Assembly: GCF_006716265.1 (NCBI RefSeq)
Contig: NZ_VFOS01000004.1
Span: 124,001 to 188,000 of the forward strand
Source of the DNA: Rarobacter faecitabidus
Lineage (GTDB): Bacteria > Actinomycetota > Actinomycetes > Actinomycetales > Cellulomonadaceae
DNA length: 64,000 nucleotides
Reading direction: 5' to 3'
A program made the translations under genes and the position numbers. Positions 18,219-28,119 of the stretch are shown one piece after another (the first letter of the stretch is position 1; every line of letters begins with the position of its first letter). The notes under the pieces were generated by a model. It was not told where the DNA came from, made no database searches, and saw nothing but the letters and a program-made list of their open reading frames with translations.

Positions 18219-18683
18219 CTAGAACGGTGGTTCCTCGAATGCCCCGGTATTCTCTGCTGGTGGTGCGGATTCCCAGGGATCTTCTGAGGGTGCCGGTCCG
18301 GCGGCTGGCCGTCCGTCGCGGCGGACGCGTTCGACCTTCGCGGTCGCGGACCTGAGCGACGGGCCGATCTCGTCGACCTGGAGCTCGACGGAGGTGCGCT
18401 TCTCGCCCTCGCGGGTCTCGAAACTGCGCTGAGTCAGACGACCCTGCGCGATGACGCGCGAGCCCTTGGTGAGTGATTCTGCGACGTTCTCGGCCGCGTC
18501 ACGCCACAGCGAGCAGCGCAAGAACAGCGTGTCGCCGTCCTTCCACTCGTTCGCTTTTTTGTCGAAGGTGCGTGGAGTCGAGGCGATCGTGAAGTTCGCG
18601 ACAGCAGCCCCGGACGGGGTGAAACGCAGTTCGGGGTCGGCGGTCAGGTTCCCGACGACCGTGATAACGGTATCTCCAGCCAT
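18219..18683 (-). CDS. ssb: Single-stranded DNA-binding protein
   Basis: Residues 1-110 form an OB-fold [23 protein letters not shown], then [15 protein letters not shown], then [19 protein letters not shown] and [20 protein letters not shown]. The tail is Pro/Glu-rich and ends AFEEPPF, a variant of the acidic DDDxPF tip that recruits replication partners. The ATG at 18683 has GGAAGG seven bases upstream; an ATG two codons earlier would be too close to it. It is probably the element's own SSB, protecting single-stranded DNA during conjugative transfer or replication. Confidence 0.95.
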   Translation of the reverse strand: MAGDTVITVVGNLTADPELRFTPSGAAVANFTIASTPRTFDKKANEWKDGDTLFLRCSLWRDAAENVAESLTKGSRVIAQGRLTQRSFETREGEKRTSVELQVDEIGPSLRSATAKVERVRRDGRPAAGPAPSEDPWESAPPAENTGAFEEPPF

Positions 18684-18707
18684 GATCATTCCTTCCAGTT
18701 GGTTTGA

Positions 18708-20867
18708 TTACTTGGTGCGCACGAGCTTGGTGGTGCTGGCGGACGCGTTCACGATCACGCGCACCTTGGCGCGCGTCTTGACCGTCACCTTGGCGGCACC
18801 CGCCTTGGAGGCTTTCAGGGTCTTCACGGTGCGCCATGTCTTGCCCTTGCGGATCTGCACCCGGATCTTGGTTCCCGGCGCCGTCTTCGCGACTGAGATC
18901 TTCCTGGCCTTCTTGGTCTTCTTGATCGTGACCTTGGGCGCCGTCTTCGCGGTGGTCGACGTCGCGATCGGTGTCTGCCATGGCGAGGCGGAGGACCCGA
19001 CGAGGGTGCGGACGGTCACGGCGTAGGCAGAAGATGCCGTCAGACCGGTGATCGTGGTCGACGTCGACGACGTCGACACGGTCTTGCCGCCCTTGCCGGT
19101 CACGCGGACCTCGTAGCGTGACCCCGCCGGCCCGCGTGTCCAGGCGAGGGTGAGGGTCGTTGGCGATCGTTTGGTGATCTTGACCGCCGGTGGAGTGTTC
19201 GGGGTCGTGGCGAACGTCACCGTTGCCTGGGAGAGTGCTTCCCCTGGGGCCGTGGCGGTGATGGTGGCGGTGTAGGTGCGCCCGGCCGACAGTCCGGTCA
19301 GCGTGACAGTCGGTGAGGTGGTTGACCAGGTGCGCGGGATACCGGCGAGCTGCACCAGGTAGTCGGTCGCTCCCTCGACAGGGTTCCACACCAGGGCGGC
19401 CGTGGTCGACGTCGAGGACGTCGACCGGGCACCAGTTGGAGCCGCTAGGGCTGTCCTGACCGTGGTCGACGCGGTTGCTCCGGGGTTCGCCCCGATCGCC
19501 TGAACGGTTACCGGGTAGGTGGTGCGAGGCGCGAGGCCGGAGACCTGGGCTGAGGTGCTGGTGACAGTGCGTTCGAGATCTCCGACCGTCACCCGGTAGG
19601 ACGTTGCACCGGGCGGGGGCTCCCAGGACACGGCGGCGCTCGTCGAGGTCGAGGTGACACGCACCCCGGTGGGTGCGACGGGGCCGGTGGTGAACGTGGT
19701 CGACGCGGTTCCGCCGTACCCGTCGGAGCGGGTGTAGGTGGCGGTGTAGGTGGTGTTCGGGTTCAGTTCGGTAAATGTGTGCGACCCGGCTGTCAGGGCG
19801 AGGGTCTTAGTGCGGGTCTGCGCGCTGGAGGTCACCGTCAGATTCGCGGTATCCAAGCCAGTGCGGAACCGAGGTGTCACAGGGACCGAGAGGGTTGCAG
19901 TGGTGTCGATGACGGCAGTTGGTGTCACCGACAGTACCGGGGTCGGTGCGGTGCGGGCGATCGTCGCACCGGCGGGCTGGATTTGTTCGGCCGCGACGAA
20001 CTGCCGGGCGACTCCGTCTGCTTCGAGGACGTGCAGTTCGGTGCTGGGCACCGTATCGAGGGATGTGACATCTATCGTGATCGGGCCGGGCTTGTCGACA
20101 AAGATTTCGACCGGTTCGAGCACTCCCTGATTCACGACCAGGTCCGCGGACGTCTTCGAGGTTGCCGAATCGAACGACGCACCCGTGAGGGTGACCGGCA
20201 GGGTGTAGCTGACGGCCGGGAGTGAGCTGTAGTCGAATCCGGTGCCGGCATCGACCAGTTTGATACCAGTCAGCAGGTAGACCCCGCGCACGGCGTCGTA
20301 GGCGGAGAGTTGCGGGACGATCGAGACCTGCCCGGTATTGCCGGCAGGAATCCCCCCGACCTGAGCGGCAATCGCTGTGGCCGGGTCACTGATCGCCAGG
20401 CAGTTAGCGACGTCAGGTGCTGGAGCACCGGCCACGATGCCGATAGCCCGCCACAGCACTCCGTAGCGTGCAACGGCATCGTGCGGTGCGGCGGGTTGTG
20501 CCCGGCTGGAAAGCAGGTACCCGATCTGTGCGCGCTTCGCGGGCGTCAGCACCGTGCCAGCGGCCGTGAGCGAGTCAGAGGCGGTGATCGTGCGTTCTTG
20601 CCAGTCGAAGCCGCCCGTAATGAACTGTTTCACCACCGGAGTCACGCCCTGGTCGCTGTAGGCATCAATCAGCCAACGCTGGACCGGGGCCGAGCCTGTC
20701 GACCCGGCCTTCGTGGCGTAACTGACCTTGCCTTGTGTCCCACACGAGTAGTCCACGATGTTGTCGAACGAGATGGTGGCCGCAGTGGCAGGTGGGGCCG
20801 TGGCGGCGATAGTAAGGCCGAGAGCCGTGGCGATCGCCACGGCCATCAAAGAGGGTCGTCGGTTCAT
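18708..20867 (-). CDS. Secreted fibronectin type III surface protein (719 aa)
   Basis: A signal peptide (SLMAVAIATALGLTIAATAPP) precedes an N-terminal domain of about 270 residues with few cysteines. Several fibronectin type III modules follow from about residue 330 to 630, recognised by PTGVRVTSTSTSAAVSWEPP, GATSYRVTVG and LAPRTTYPVTVQAIG repeated with variation. The C-terminus (from about 640) is very Lys-rich (KVTIKKTKKARKISVAK) and beta-like, suited to binding wall polymers or DNA. There is no LPXTG motif. The ATG at 20867 has GGAAGG at seven bases. It lies between the LPETG protein and ssb on one strand and is probably part of a surface-adhesion block of the ICE. Confidence 0.85.
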   Translation of the reverse strand: MNRRPSLMAVAIATALGLTIAATAPPATAATISFDNIVDYSCGTQGKVSYATKAGSTGSAPVQRWLIDAYSDQGVTPVVKQFITGGFDWQERTITASDSLTAAGTVLTPAKRAQIGYLLSSRAQPAAPHDAVARYGVLWRAIGIVAGAPAPDVANCLAISDPATAIAAQVGGIPAGNTGQVSIVPQLSAYDAVRGVYLLTGIKLVDAGTGFDYSSLPAVSYTLPVTLTGASFDSATSKTSADLVVNQGVLEPVEIFVDKPGPITIDVTSLDTVPSTELHVLEADGVARQFVAAEQIQPAGATIARTAPTPVLSVTPTAVIDTTATLSVPVTPRFRTGLDTANLTVTSSAQTRTKTLALTAGSHTFTELNPNTTYTATYTRSDGYGGTASTTFTTGPVAPTGVRVTSTSTSAAVSWEPPPGATSYRVTVGDLERTVTSTSAQVSGLAPRTTYPVTVQAIGANPGATASTTVRTALAAPTGARSTSSTSTTAALVWNPVEGATDYLVQLAGIPRTWSTTSPTVTLTGLSAGRTYTATITATAPGEALSQATVTFATTPNTPPAVKITKRSPTTLTLAWTRGPAGSRYEVRVTGKGGKTVSTSSTSTTITGLTASSAYAVTVRTLVGSSASPWQTPIATSTTAKTAPKVTIKKTKKARKISVAKTAPGTKIRVQIRKGKTWRTVKTLKASKAGAAKVTVKTRAKVRVIVNASASTTKLVRTK

Positions 20868-20908
20868 CACAATGCCTTCCTAGAGCGTCTGTCAGTGGGT
20901 GTGAGAAT

Positions 20909-20946
20909 GGGCCGGCACCGCGGTGCCCAATTCGCGGTGCCGGCCC
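20909..20946 (-). terminator. Stem-loop terminator between two surface protein genes
   Basis: A perfect 14-bp inverted repeat (GGGCCGGCACCGCG with CGCGGTGCCGGCCC, 10-base loop) lies 82 bases after the LPETG gene stop and 42 bases before the fibronectin-type gene start. A T-run is lacking, so it could also act as a partial terminator or mRNA stabiliser that sets the ratio of the two proteins. Confidence 0.7.
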
Positions 20947-21027
20947 CTAAGGGCCTGGTGGGTCAGTCATCGTGCCGAGAGGTCACGGTGGTCCACTGCC
21001 AGGCCGGTCTAGAGTGCAGTTGCGGGC

Positions 21028-24000
21028 TTATGCAGCTGCGCGGGAATCGCGGCGCAGGATCACGACCACACCGCCGACTATCACCAGGCCCATACCGAGC
21101 AGCCCGAGCAGCGTGACCGTGGCCCCGGTCTCGGGAAGGCCGGGTTCTGGCTCGTCGATGATGTCCGGGGTATCGGTGATCCGGGTCGTCTCTGCCTTGA
21201 CCCGGTAACCGCCCACCGCGATCGGCGCGGTGCGGCCGGGAACATAGACGGCCTCGACCCAATACACGGTCGCCTCGGAGTCGACCGAGATCTTCGGGGA
21301 CACATAGTCACTAGACGCGCTGGCGTCAATCCCGTCGACTTGGTGCAGCAGGGTGTCGCCCTGGTAGCCGTGTTCGACCCGGGCGGCGTCTTTCTCACCG
21401 GTTTGGTCCCACACCTCCCAGGCGATGGTGGACCCTTCGGGCAGGTCGGCGGGGACGTCGAGGTGGACGGTGTCGGTGAATTTCTCTCCGAGTTTCGCGG
21501 TCTTGGTCGCGGTCGAGCTGACGTCGACGATCGTGGTCGTCTCGTCGGGCAGGCGTGGCTGGCCGGTGATGAACGGAGGCTGATCGGTATCGATGATCCT
21601 GTCCGGGGTCGGGACATACAGCCGTTCCCGGAAGTACTCCAACCCGGTCAGATCTCCCACGGTGATAGTGGGTGATGTGTAGTCGCCAGGACCGTCCACC
21701 TCGACCGGACCAACAGAGCCGATCAGCTCATCATTAGCCGGATCATCCGAGTCTGACTGACGGTAGTAGTCGAAGTAGAGCACCGATCCGGCCGGAACCG
21801 GACCGGTCACGGTGGCCACGTCGTAGGTCGTGGTTCCGATCTGGGCGTAGGGGTTAGCCGTCGTGGTTACCGAGACGATGCCAGTGACCTCGGTGGAGAT
21901 TCCGTAGTCCGACTGCCACGACTCATGGAAGTTCCCGCCCGGGATCGATTCGGTCCAGGTGAAGTACTGGCAGTCACCCGGCGCGGCGATGTGTGGTGAC
22001 ACTCGAGTGCCGACGTTCCCAGCCGCATCCGACGTCACGGTCGAGGTGACGGTCCCGGCGGCGCGTGCCCAGGAGGGGACCGTCGAGGACAGTGACGGCT
22101 CGACGGTCGAGCAGTAGCCGGTGTGCGTGACTGTCACGGTGGTGTTCGCCGGCAGGCCGGTGACGGTGAACTGATCGGTCAGTAGCGCGCCTTCGGTCGC
22201 GACCTGGTGGGAGGCCATGGTCGCCACAGCGGGCTGGAACTTGATCAACGCCAGCTCCGAGACGATCCCGTAGTCCGACTCGGTCCCGATACCGGCGGTG
22301 CCGGCGTCCGCATCGATGAGGGTTTCCGTCCACGGGTAGTAACCCGGTGACGTGGCCTCGAAACCATCAGCCACCGCGCTACCGCGTCCAGCGGCGTTGA
22401 GCTGCACCTGAACCTGCTCAGAATGGGCAACCTGCGGCCGATCTGCATCCGTGAGGGCACGGACGGCCGGTTGAGCGTTCACGGGCTCGTAGGCGCGCAG
22501 CAGGATCGTCACCGTCGAGTTCGGTTTGCCGCCTTCGACCTCCACCCGGTCCGCAACCGTGTCACCCACGCTCCCCGCAGAGGCGATGGCTGGTGACGCG
22601 GTCGTTGAGACGACCGGGTTCCAAGGGATCGACACCGTCTCAACCTCGTAGACGGTCGTGTCGCAGTACCCGTCATAGCCCAGAATCCGGTCATTGGGCG
22701 GCGTCCCATCAGCCCAATGACCCGTCGCCGCATAGCAGTACGTGTAGACCCACCAGCCGCCGGACAATGCCGGATCTGACGGCAGGGTGTACGGGTGCTG
22801 GCCCGAAACAGGAATATCGGTGCTGGACATCGACGTAATCGGAGCCAACGTCGTCGAGGAGACTTGGTCCACGGTGCCGGGCTGGGCGGTAATGTCACCG
22901 TTCCACACCGGTTCCTCACTCAGGTGCCACAGCGTCGAGGTGATCACCAGCGGGTAGTCGGCAAGGTCGGCTTCCTGGCGGGTGATGGTGAACGTGTCCG
23001 AGACCGTCGCTCCCGGCTCCAGAGCCGTGGCAGACGCGACCGTACGCACCAAAGGTGAGCCAGGACGGATTTCATCGACCGACACGGTCTCTTCCCGTAC
23101 GCCGTAGGGCGAGGTATACCCGGCTGGCAGTTGGCCGGGGATGGCATCCGCAGAGACGACCCAGGTGTAGGGGGTCACTACTGCGCGTTGAGTCACCGTC
23201 CGGTTGACGGTGGCTGTCACATTGCCGACAGCGTTCGCGACCGGTGTCGAGACGATCTCAGCACCTACCGGAGTCGCACCAGCTGGAATCGACGCTTGCC
23301 CTCCTGCGCCCGGCAATGCCAACCCGTCGGGGTGTTGGTAGAGCCGCGCACGAAGCGTGACGGTGGTTCCGGGTGCGAACCCGGAACCGGTGATCTGGTC
23401 GGTAACCACAACCTGGTTCGCCGCGTTGGGCGCCGACGTCGAGGCTTGGGTCACGATCATCGCGTTCGCCCAGGATCGGGTTTCGGCCGGGATCCCGTAA
23501 TCGGTAATCGAGGAACCCAGGAGTCCGCCGAGTGCGGCGTCGTTGGCGACAACCCAGGTGTATGCGCCGGGAATGCGCGTGGTCGTGACCGACGGTGACC
23601 AGGTTGCGTTCCCGTTCGCGTTCAGAGTCACGGTCGTGGTTTGCATCGCTGCGGCCGCGGTCCCCGGAATCGAGGACACGGACGACACTGGGATCTGCGC
23701 TGGCGTTGAGGTGCCGTGATAGCGCAGATAGGCGGCCAACTTGACCTTCTGCCCGGCAAAGCGTGCAGGAGCGTTGACGGTGATCGAGTCACGGTGCGTG
23801 AGCACCGAGCCGTTGTCCACGATCGCTGCGGCGGTCGTAGTGATCGTCGGGATCGAAGGCGAGACGGTCAGGGTGTCTGTGGCCGTCACGTTCACCCGAT
23901 TCACCGTCGCCATGTCCTGCACCGAGCCCGACGCACCGAACGTGTTGTCGTCACCCGACCACTGGGTCAGATAGGCCGACGGCAACCCGGTCACGGAGAT

Positions 24001-24735
24001 CGCCGCCTTGACCGTGCCAGGACCGGTCAGTGTGATACCAGGGAACGAACTGGCAGCAGTCCCAGAGGTGACCGACTTGGTCTTAGCGCCGTTCCCAAAC
24101 GCCGCAGGCCCAGACAGCGTGACCGTCACCGGAAAATCGGGCACGAACGTGCCCTTGGCACCCTTGACCCCTACGCCCGAGAGTGTGACTGTGTTCCCAT
24201 CCGCGTTGCGCGACAGCGTGCCAGTGGCCGTATACGGACCGTAGTAGGCATCGGCCTTGACCCACATGCCCGCGGCGATGGCCTTGATCGCTCGGCGAGT
24301 GTTCGCCTCGTACTTAGAGGTGTTCGACCCGGCAACGTCCTGCTTCGTGTGAACTAGATACGATAGCGCCGCATGCGTAGCGTCCTTGGAATAACTGCCA
24401 TAGTTCATTCCCGACCAGCGCTCCAACGCGAACGAGATCCGCGGCGAATGCAGCACCTGCGACTTGCCAGCCGACGTCGGCACGGTAGCCCCGCCCTGGA
24501 GGCACCAGGCATACGTGGTTCCCATTGCCGGGGCCGCCCGATAACTTCCCAGCCAAGACATCCACGACTTTCCTTCCCAGATCTCCTCGCCATATTGGCG
24601 CGAGAACGCCTTGGTGGATGGGGCGGCGGTAGCTGCAGGGCTGATGCTGATAGAAGTGGTCAGGACGGTGGCGATCGCTATCATGGCGAGCCAGATGTGG
24701 CTTCGCCTGAGGCTTGTTGGAGTTGCGGTGGTCAT
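21028..24735 (-). CDS. LPETG wall-anchored surface protein (1235 aa)
   Basis: A sortase substrate. The signal peptide is near residues 10-40 (HIWLAMIAIATVLTTSISIS). The last 40 residues carry LPETG, a hydrophobic span (LLGLLGMGLVIVGGVVVIL) and the basic tail RRDSRAAA. The N-terminal part (TYAWCLQGGATVP) resembles a thioester-type adhesin tip, but the matching TQ motif is not obvious. The middle is a chain of Thr-rich, beta-sandwich-like repeats, each opening with a phrase such as VSTTASPAIASAGSVGDTV and containing TVTVT strands and W(T/V)E segments. The ATG at 24735 follows GAGGAAACC. It probably gives cells carrying the ICE a new adhesin; no sortase gene is nearby. Confidence 0.9.
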   Translation of the reverse strand: MTTATPTSLRRSHIWLAMIAIATVLTTSISISPAATAAPSTKAFSRQYGEEIWEGKSWMSWLGSYRAAPAMGTTYAWCLQGGATVPTSAGKSQVLHSPRISFALERWSGMNYGSYSKDATHAALSYLVHTKQDVAGSNTSKYEANTRRAIKAIAAGMWVKADAYYGPYTATGTLSRNADGNTVTLSGVGVKGAKGTFVPDFPVTVTLSGPAAFGNGAKTKSVTSGTAASSFPGITLTGPGTVKAAISVTGLPSAYLTQWSGDDNTFGASGSVQDMATVNRVNVTATDTLTVSPSIPTITTTAAAIVDNGSVLTHRDSITVNAPARFAGQKVKLAAYLRYHGTSTPAQIPVSSVSSIPGTAAAAMQTTTVTLNANGNATWSPSVTTTRIPGAYTWVVANDAALGGLLGSSITDYGIPAETRSWANAMIVTQASTSAPNAANQVVVTDQITGSGFAPGTTVTLRARLYQHPDGLALPGAGGQASIPAGATPVGAEIVSTPVANAVGNVTATVNRTVTQRAVVTPYTWVVSADAIPGQLPAGYTSPYGVREETVSVDEIRPGSPLVRTVASATALEPGATVSDTFTITRQEADLADYPLVITSTLWHLSEEPVWNGDITAQPGTVDQVSSTTLAPITSMSSTDIPVSGQHPYTLPSDPALSGGWWVYTYCYAATGHWADGTPPNDRILGYDGYCDTTVYEVETVSIPWNPVVSTTASPAIASAGSVGDTVADRVEVEGGKPNSTVTILLRAYEPVNAQPAVRALTDADRPQVAHSEQVQVQLNAAGRGSAVADGFEATSPGYYPWTETLIDADAGTAGIGTESDYGIVSELALIKFQPAVATMASHQVATEGALLTDQFTVTGLPANTTVTVTHTGYCSTVEPSLSSTVPSWARAAGTVTSTVTSDAAGNVGTRVSPHIAAPGDCQYFTWTESIPGGNFHESWQSDYGISTEVTGIVSVTTTANPYAQIGTTTYDVATVTGPVPAGSVLYFDYYRQSDSDDPANDELIGSVGPVEVDGPGDYTSPTITVGDLTGLEYFRERLYVPTPDRIIDTDQPPFITGQPRLPDETTTIVDVSSTATKTAKLGEKFTDTVHLDVPADLPEGSTIAWEVWDQTGEKDAARVEHGYQGDTLLHQVDGIDASASSDYVSPKISVDSEATVYWVEAVYVPGRTAPIAVGGYRVKAETTRITDTPDIIDEPEPGLPETGATVTLLGLLGMGLVIVGGVVVILRRDSRAAA

Positions 24736-24755
24736 GGTTTCCTCTCGGGTGGGGG

Positions 24756-25424
24756 TCATCGGGCAGGGCCTGAAAAAGTCACGGAATGGTCGCTGGTCGT
24801 GGTTTGTTCCCACACGGGGTCATCGCGGCGACGGCGATCGAGGTCGGCTTCGAGTGCGAGTTCGGCTGCCAACGCGCGTTGTTGTGTGAGGCGCAGATCG
24901 CGGGCTTCACTCACGCAGGCTTGGCCGTATTGCTGGCAAATACTCCACGCTTCGGTCTGAGTCATCGTGGCCGGTTCGGGTGCGATGACGCCGGTTAACG
25001 TCCCGCCGGCGGACATCGTCGCCATCGACGACAGCCCTTGGTTGTGCCGTCGGATATGGGCAGGGACTGAGAAGTCCCGCGGGGCAGGTTCGGGCGGTGG
25101 TTGCTCACCGGCGCGAATCGCTTGCGCTGCCTCACGTGTCCACTGCCGCCACTGGACGGCTTTGTCGTGGGCGTGCCTCGAGATCGCGGTTGCTCGCACG
25201 CCGTCCGGGAGATCTTCGGGGTGTTGCGTGTCGAAGTCCCACACCACGTAGGCGAAGCCCGCAAGGCTTGGCTCGAACGGCAGCTCGGGCTGGCCGGAAG
25301 CTGCCGTGAACCAGGACCGCTCGCGCATCCAGTCGGCCACGGCCCGATCCCACAACATGGCGTTCAGCACGATCACGGACGCCAGGCGGTGTTGCTCGGG
25401 GTCGGGGAAGAGTGTGCGCTCCAT
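24756..25424 (-). CDS. Hypothetical protein (222 aa)
   Basis: No family is recognised. It starts at the ATG 25424 (MERTLFPDPEQHRLASVIVL) with AAGG upstream; a longer frame to 25469 has a poor N-terminus. The protein is helical and cytosolic, rich in Trp in its first half (WDRAVADWMRERSWF, WRQWTREAAQAIRAGEQ), with an Arg/Asp-rich coiled-coil-like stretch near 190-210 (ALEADLDRRRRDDP). It lies 20 bases upstream of the LPETG gene on the same strand and is divergent from the SRAP gene. Confidence 0.6.
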   Translation of the reverse strand: MERTLFPDPEQHRLASVIVLNAMLWDRAVADWMRERSWFTAASGQPELPFEPSLAGFAYVVWDFDTQHPEDLPDGVRATAISRHAHDKAVQWRQWTREAAQAIRAGEQPPPEPAPRDFSVPAHIRRHNQGLSSMATMSAGGTLTGVIAPEPATMTQTEAWSICQQYGQACVSEARDLRLTQQRALAAELALEADLDRRRRDDPVWEQTTTSDHSVTFSGPAR

Positions 25425-25537
25425 AGTTACCTTGGGTGTCAGGGGACGTTCAGGCCACCTGATACACACCGAGCCCTGCTGCGGCCGGCGGGAACTAATA
25501 GATGCCGTGCCTAGCAGGGCGTGGGATGCTCGATGTC

Positions 25538-26242
25538 ATGTGCGGGCGATTTGCTGTTGATCGGGATCTCGACGAGCTGGCTGCGATCTACGGGGCGACT
25601 CCCGTCGACCAAGTCCATTGGGAGCCGTCGTGGAACTTAAAGCCGACCCAGTCCATCCCGGTGATCCTTGAATCAGCCGCGGGCGAGGCGGAGGTAGTGC
25701 GCCGAGCGGCGATCGCCCGCTGGTCCCTCACTCCGATCTGGTCCAAGACGCTCGCCACGCGGTTCTCCACCTTCAATGCGCGCATCGAGTCAGTGACGGA
25801 GAAGGCGTCCTTCAAGAGTTCTGTGAAATCTCGGCGGGCAATTGTCCCGGCAGCCGGATACTACGAATGGACGACCAAGGCTGGCATCAAACAACCGCAC
25901 TACATCCACCTGCCAGAAGGTGAACCATTGGCCTTGGCGGGTCTCTACTCCTGGTGGGCGGACCCCGCAGCCGCCAAGGACACCGACACTCGCTGGCATC
26001 TGACCGTGACCATGCTGACGTGCGACGCGGTGCAGACCATTGCGGACGTCCATGATCGCGAACCAGTTCCTCTACCGGCAGATCTGTGGGACGACTGGCT
26101 CAACCCGCAGGTCGAAGGTGACCAGGAATTCCTGGGCGAGGCAGTCCAAGCGTCCCTGCCGATCGCTGCACGCCTGATCCACCATCAAGTCGCACCCCTC
26201 AAGGGTGATGGGTCGCACCTGATCGAACCGACTCGCACATAG
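25538..26242 (+). CDS. SRAP/YedK-type abasic-site peptidase
   Basis: The start is the ATG at 25538, because SRAP proteins need Cys2, exposed after removal of Met (MCGRFAVD). The catalytic set is visible: Cys2, Asn in STFNARIES, Glu in AAGYYEW and His in VHDREPVPL. The last is usually followed by RMP, here REP. The protein is 234 residues, the normal length. The family forms a covalent thiazolidine with abasic sites in single-stranded DNA, shielding them. It is the first gene of a plus-strand trio with UmuD and UmuC. That is a coherent DNA-damage tolerance cassette that could protect the single strand entering a recipient. Confidence 0.93.
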   Translation: MCGRFAVDRDLDELAAIYGATPVDQVHWEPSWNLKPTQSIPVILESAAGEAEVVRRAAIARWSLTPIWSKTLATRFSTFNARIESVTEKASFKSSVKSRRAIVPAAGYYEWTTKAGIKQPHYIHLPEGEPLALAGLYSWWADPAAAKDTDTRWHLTVTMLTCDAVQTIADVHDREPVPLPADLWDDWLNPQVEGDQEFLGEAVQASLPIAARLIHHQVAPLKGDGSHLIEPTRT

Positions 26243-26297
26243 GCGCCATCAGGACGACAGCCCCCTTGTCAGCGGGCGGGTCTACACTCAATCGAAG

Positions 26298-26313
26298 TAG
26301 TACGCATGTTCGA
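26298..26313 (+). promoter_or_regulatory. SOS box (LexA operator) upstream of umuD
   Basis: The sequence TAGTACGCATGTTCGA has a perfect right half (GTTCGA) and a 4/6 left half relative to the actinobacterial LexA consensus TCGAAC-N4-GTTCGA. It lies 13 bases upstream of the umuD start and overlaps the expected transcription start, as in other damage-induced umuDC units. A possible -10 (TACACT, 26,283-26,288) sits just upstream. Confidence 0.65.
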
Positions 26314-26325
26314 TTGGAGAGTGCC

Positions 26326-26754
26326 GTGATCGTCACCGAGGTCGCCACACCTGGGAGCGCACCTTTGCGCGTCTGGGAACCAGTTGCCGTCGCAGCGGGT
26401 TATCCGAGCCCAGCGCAGGACTACGACCGCACCGAGATCGACCTCGTCTCCGAGATCGTCAAAGATAAGACCTCGACATTCTTCTTGCGCGTGGCCGGGG
26501 AATCGATGTCAGAGGCGGGGATCTCTGACGGTGACGTGATCGTGGTCGACCGCAGCTTGACCCCTGCAAGCGGGGACGTCGTCGTGGCGGTCCTCGATGG
26601 AATGCTCACCGTCAAACGCCTCGACGTCTCCCACCGCGGCGTGACGCTGCGCGCCGAGAATCGACACCATCCTGACATCGTGGTCGACGAGCTCTCTGAG
26701 CTGACGATCTGGGGCGTCGTGACGACGTGCCTGCACCATCTGAGGGCGTCATGA
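26326..26754 (+). CDS. umuD: UmuD-like LexA-family self-cleaving protein
   Basis: Product of 142 residues from a GTG at 26326 after GGAGAG. It contains the S24 peptidase signature: Ser60 in [10 protein letters not shown] and Lys97 in LTVKRLD. An Ala24-Gly25 bond in VAAGYPSP is the expected self-cleavage site. It lacks the DNA-binding domain of LexA, so it is a UmuD accessory subunit and not a repressor. Its stop overlaps the umuC start as ATGA, which keeps the two subunits in balance. RecA-dependent activation follows from the family. Confidence 0.92.
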   Translation: MIVTEVATPGSAPLRVWEPVAVAAGYPSPAQDYDRTEIDLVSEIVKDKTSTFFLRVAGESMSEAGISDGDVIVVDRSLTPASGDVVVAVLDGMLTVKRLDVSHRGVTLRAENRHHPDIVVDELSELTIWGVVTTCLHHLRAS

Positions 26755-28016
26755 TCGCCCACGTCGACATCAACTCCGCCTACGTGTCCTTCGAGCGCGT
26801 CTTCGACCCGAGCCTGGAAGGCATCCCTGTCGTGGTGCTCTCAAACAACGACGGCATGGTCGTCGCCGCTTCGAGCGAGGCGAAACAACTCGGCCTCGAC
26901 CTCGGCAAGCCGTGGTTCGAGCTGAGGCCGGTCGCGAGCGAACTGGGTCTCAAAGCACTGTCGTCGAATTACGAGCTGTACGGGGAAATGAGCGGCCGCG
27001 TGATGGACATCCTCTCTCGCTTCACCGACACCCTGCAGGTCTACAGCATTGATGAGGCGTTCCTTAAACTGCCTGACGAACCCAAGGTCCTCGCCAAGGT
27101 CGGCCACGAGATCCGCGAGACACTGCGCCAACTCGTGGGAGTGCCGGTGTGTGTCGGGATCGCACCGACTCGCACGCTCGCGAAACTCGCCAACCGGACC
27201 GCTAAGAAGGTACCCACATTCGCCGGGGTGTGCGTGTGGCCGCAGACATCCCCGACTTGGCGTGAGCAGCTGCTCGCGCGGCTCCCGGTGAGCGAGGTTT
27301 GGGGCATCGCTCGCCGCCTTGAGCGCCGTTTGAATGCGATCGGCATCTTCTCGATCGCCGAATTGATCGCCGCTGATCCTGTTGAGATGCGCCGACGTTT
27401 CAACGTCGTGGTCATGCGCACCGCGCTCGAGCTGCGCGGCGTGCCGTGTATCCCTGCCGAGGAGGACCGCACCGGGAAAAAGGACCAGCTCATCGTGTCC
27501 CGCTCGTTTTCGCAAAAACTCACCACGGAAACCGAGATGCGCCAGGTGCTGGCCGTCTACGCTCAGCAAGCCGCCGCCCGCCTTGTGAAACATAGCCAGG
27601 TCGCTGGCCGCGTGACGGCGTTCGCTGGGACGAGTCACTACGTCGACGAACGACACCACCCGTCCGTCCTCGTTCGGATACCTACCCCGACGAGCGATCC
27701 GGTTGTCATTATGCGCGCAGCATACGAACTCCTGCCACGCCTAGTCGACGGCGCGCGATGGGCCAGAGCAGGGATCATGCTGAGCGACCTGGAGCCTGCT
27801 GGCAGAAGGGAAGTATTCGAAGAGTTCCGTTCCCCACACGAGGAAGCCGGAATAGCCACCCTGATTGACAAAATCCAGAAGACAACCGGGCACGAATCCA
27901 TTGGCCTTGGGTGGGCTGGTCTGCGGCCCGGACCGGCCTGGCAGATGACGAGGAATATGCTCTCTAAGCGCGCCACGACACACTGGGGCGAGTTGGCGAT
28001 CGCAAACGCTGCCTGA
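26751..28016 (+). CDS. umuC: Y-family DNA polymerase UmuC
   Basis: Product of 421 residues with the palm motifs of error-prone polymerases: Asp6 in [10 protein letters not shown] and Asp101-Glu102 in YSIDEAFL. A little-finger region lies after 240 and the UmuC-specific C-terminal segment [11 protein letters not shown]. The ATG at 26751 overlaps the umuD stop. It should form the UmuD'2C translesion polymerase and be induced by the SOS box before umuD. Mobile umuDC copies raise mutation and UV survival in their hosts. That is a known property of the family, inferred for this copy. Confidence 0.94.
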   Translation: MIAHVDINSAYVSFERVFDPSLEGIPVVVLSNNDGMVVAASSEAKQLGLDLGKPWFELRPVASELGLKALSSNYELYGEMSGRVMDILSRFTDTLQVYSIDEAFLKLPDEPKVLAKVGHEIRETLRQLVGVPVCVGIAPTRTLAKLANRTAKKVPTFAGVCVWPQTSPTWREQLLARLPVSEVWGIARRLERRLNAIGIFSIAELIAADPVEMRRRFNVVVMRTALELRGVPCIPAEEDRTGKKDQLIVSRSFSQKLTTETEMRQVLAVYAQQAAARLVKHSQVAGRVTAFAGTSHYVDERHHPSVLVRIPTPTSDPVVIMRAAYELLPRLVDGARWARAGIMLSDLEPAGRREVFEEFRSPHEEAGIATLIDKIQKTTGHESIGLGWAGLRPGPAWQMTRNMLSKRATTHWGELAIANAA

Positions 28017-28050
28017 TGAATGCGGTGTTGTCGAGGGATCGACAAGCTAT

Positions 28051-28096
28051 TTGAGTTGCTGCCGCGTTCGAGTGATCGTTCGCGGCAGCAACTCAA
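28051..28096 (+). terminator. Bidirectional terminator after umuC
   Basis: A perfect 16-bp inverted repeat (TTGAGTTGCTGCCGCG with CGCGGCAGCAACTCAA, 14-base loop) lies between the convergent umuC and the 86-aa gene. It ends both transcripts; short T-rich stretches flank it. Confidence 0.8.
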
Positions 28097-28119
28097 GGTA
28101 TTTCTGCCTACAGCCAGCG

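Noticed and set aside
21028-24735. True thioester (TED) adhesin
   Set aside because: A CLQ motif exists near the N-terminus but the matching TQxA partner motif is not found.
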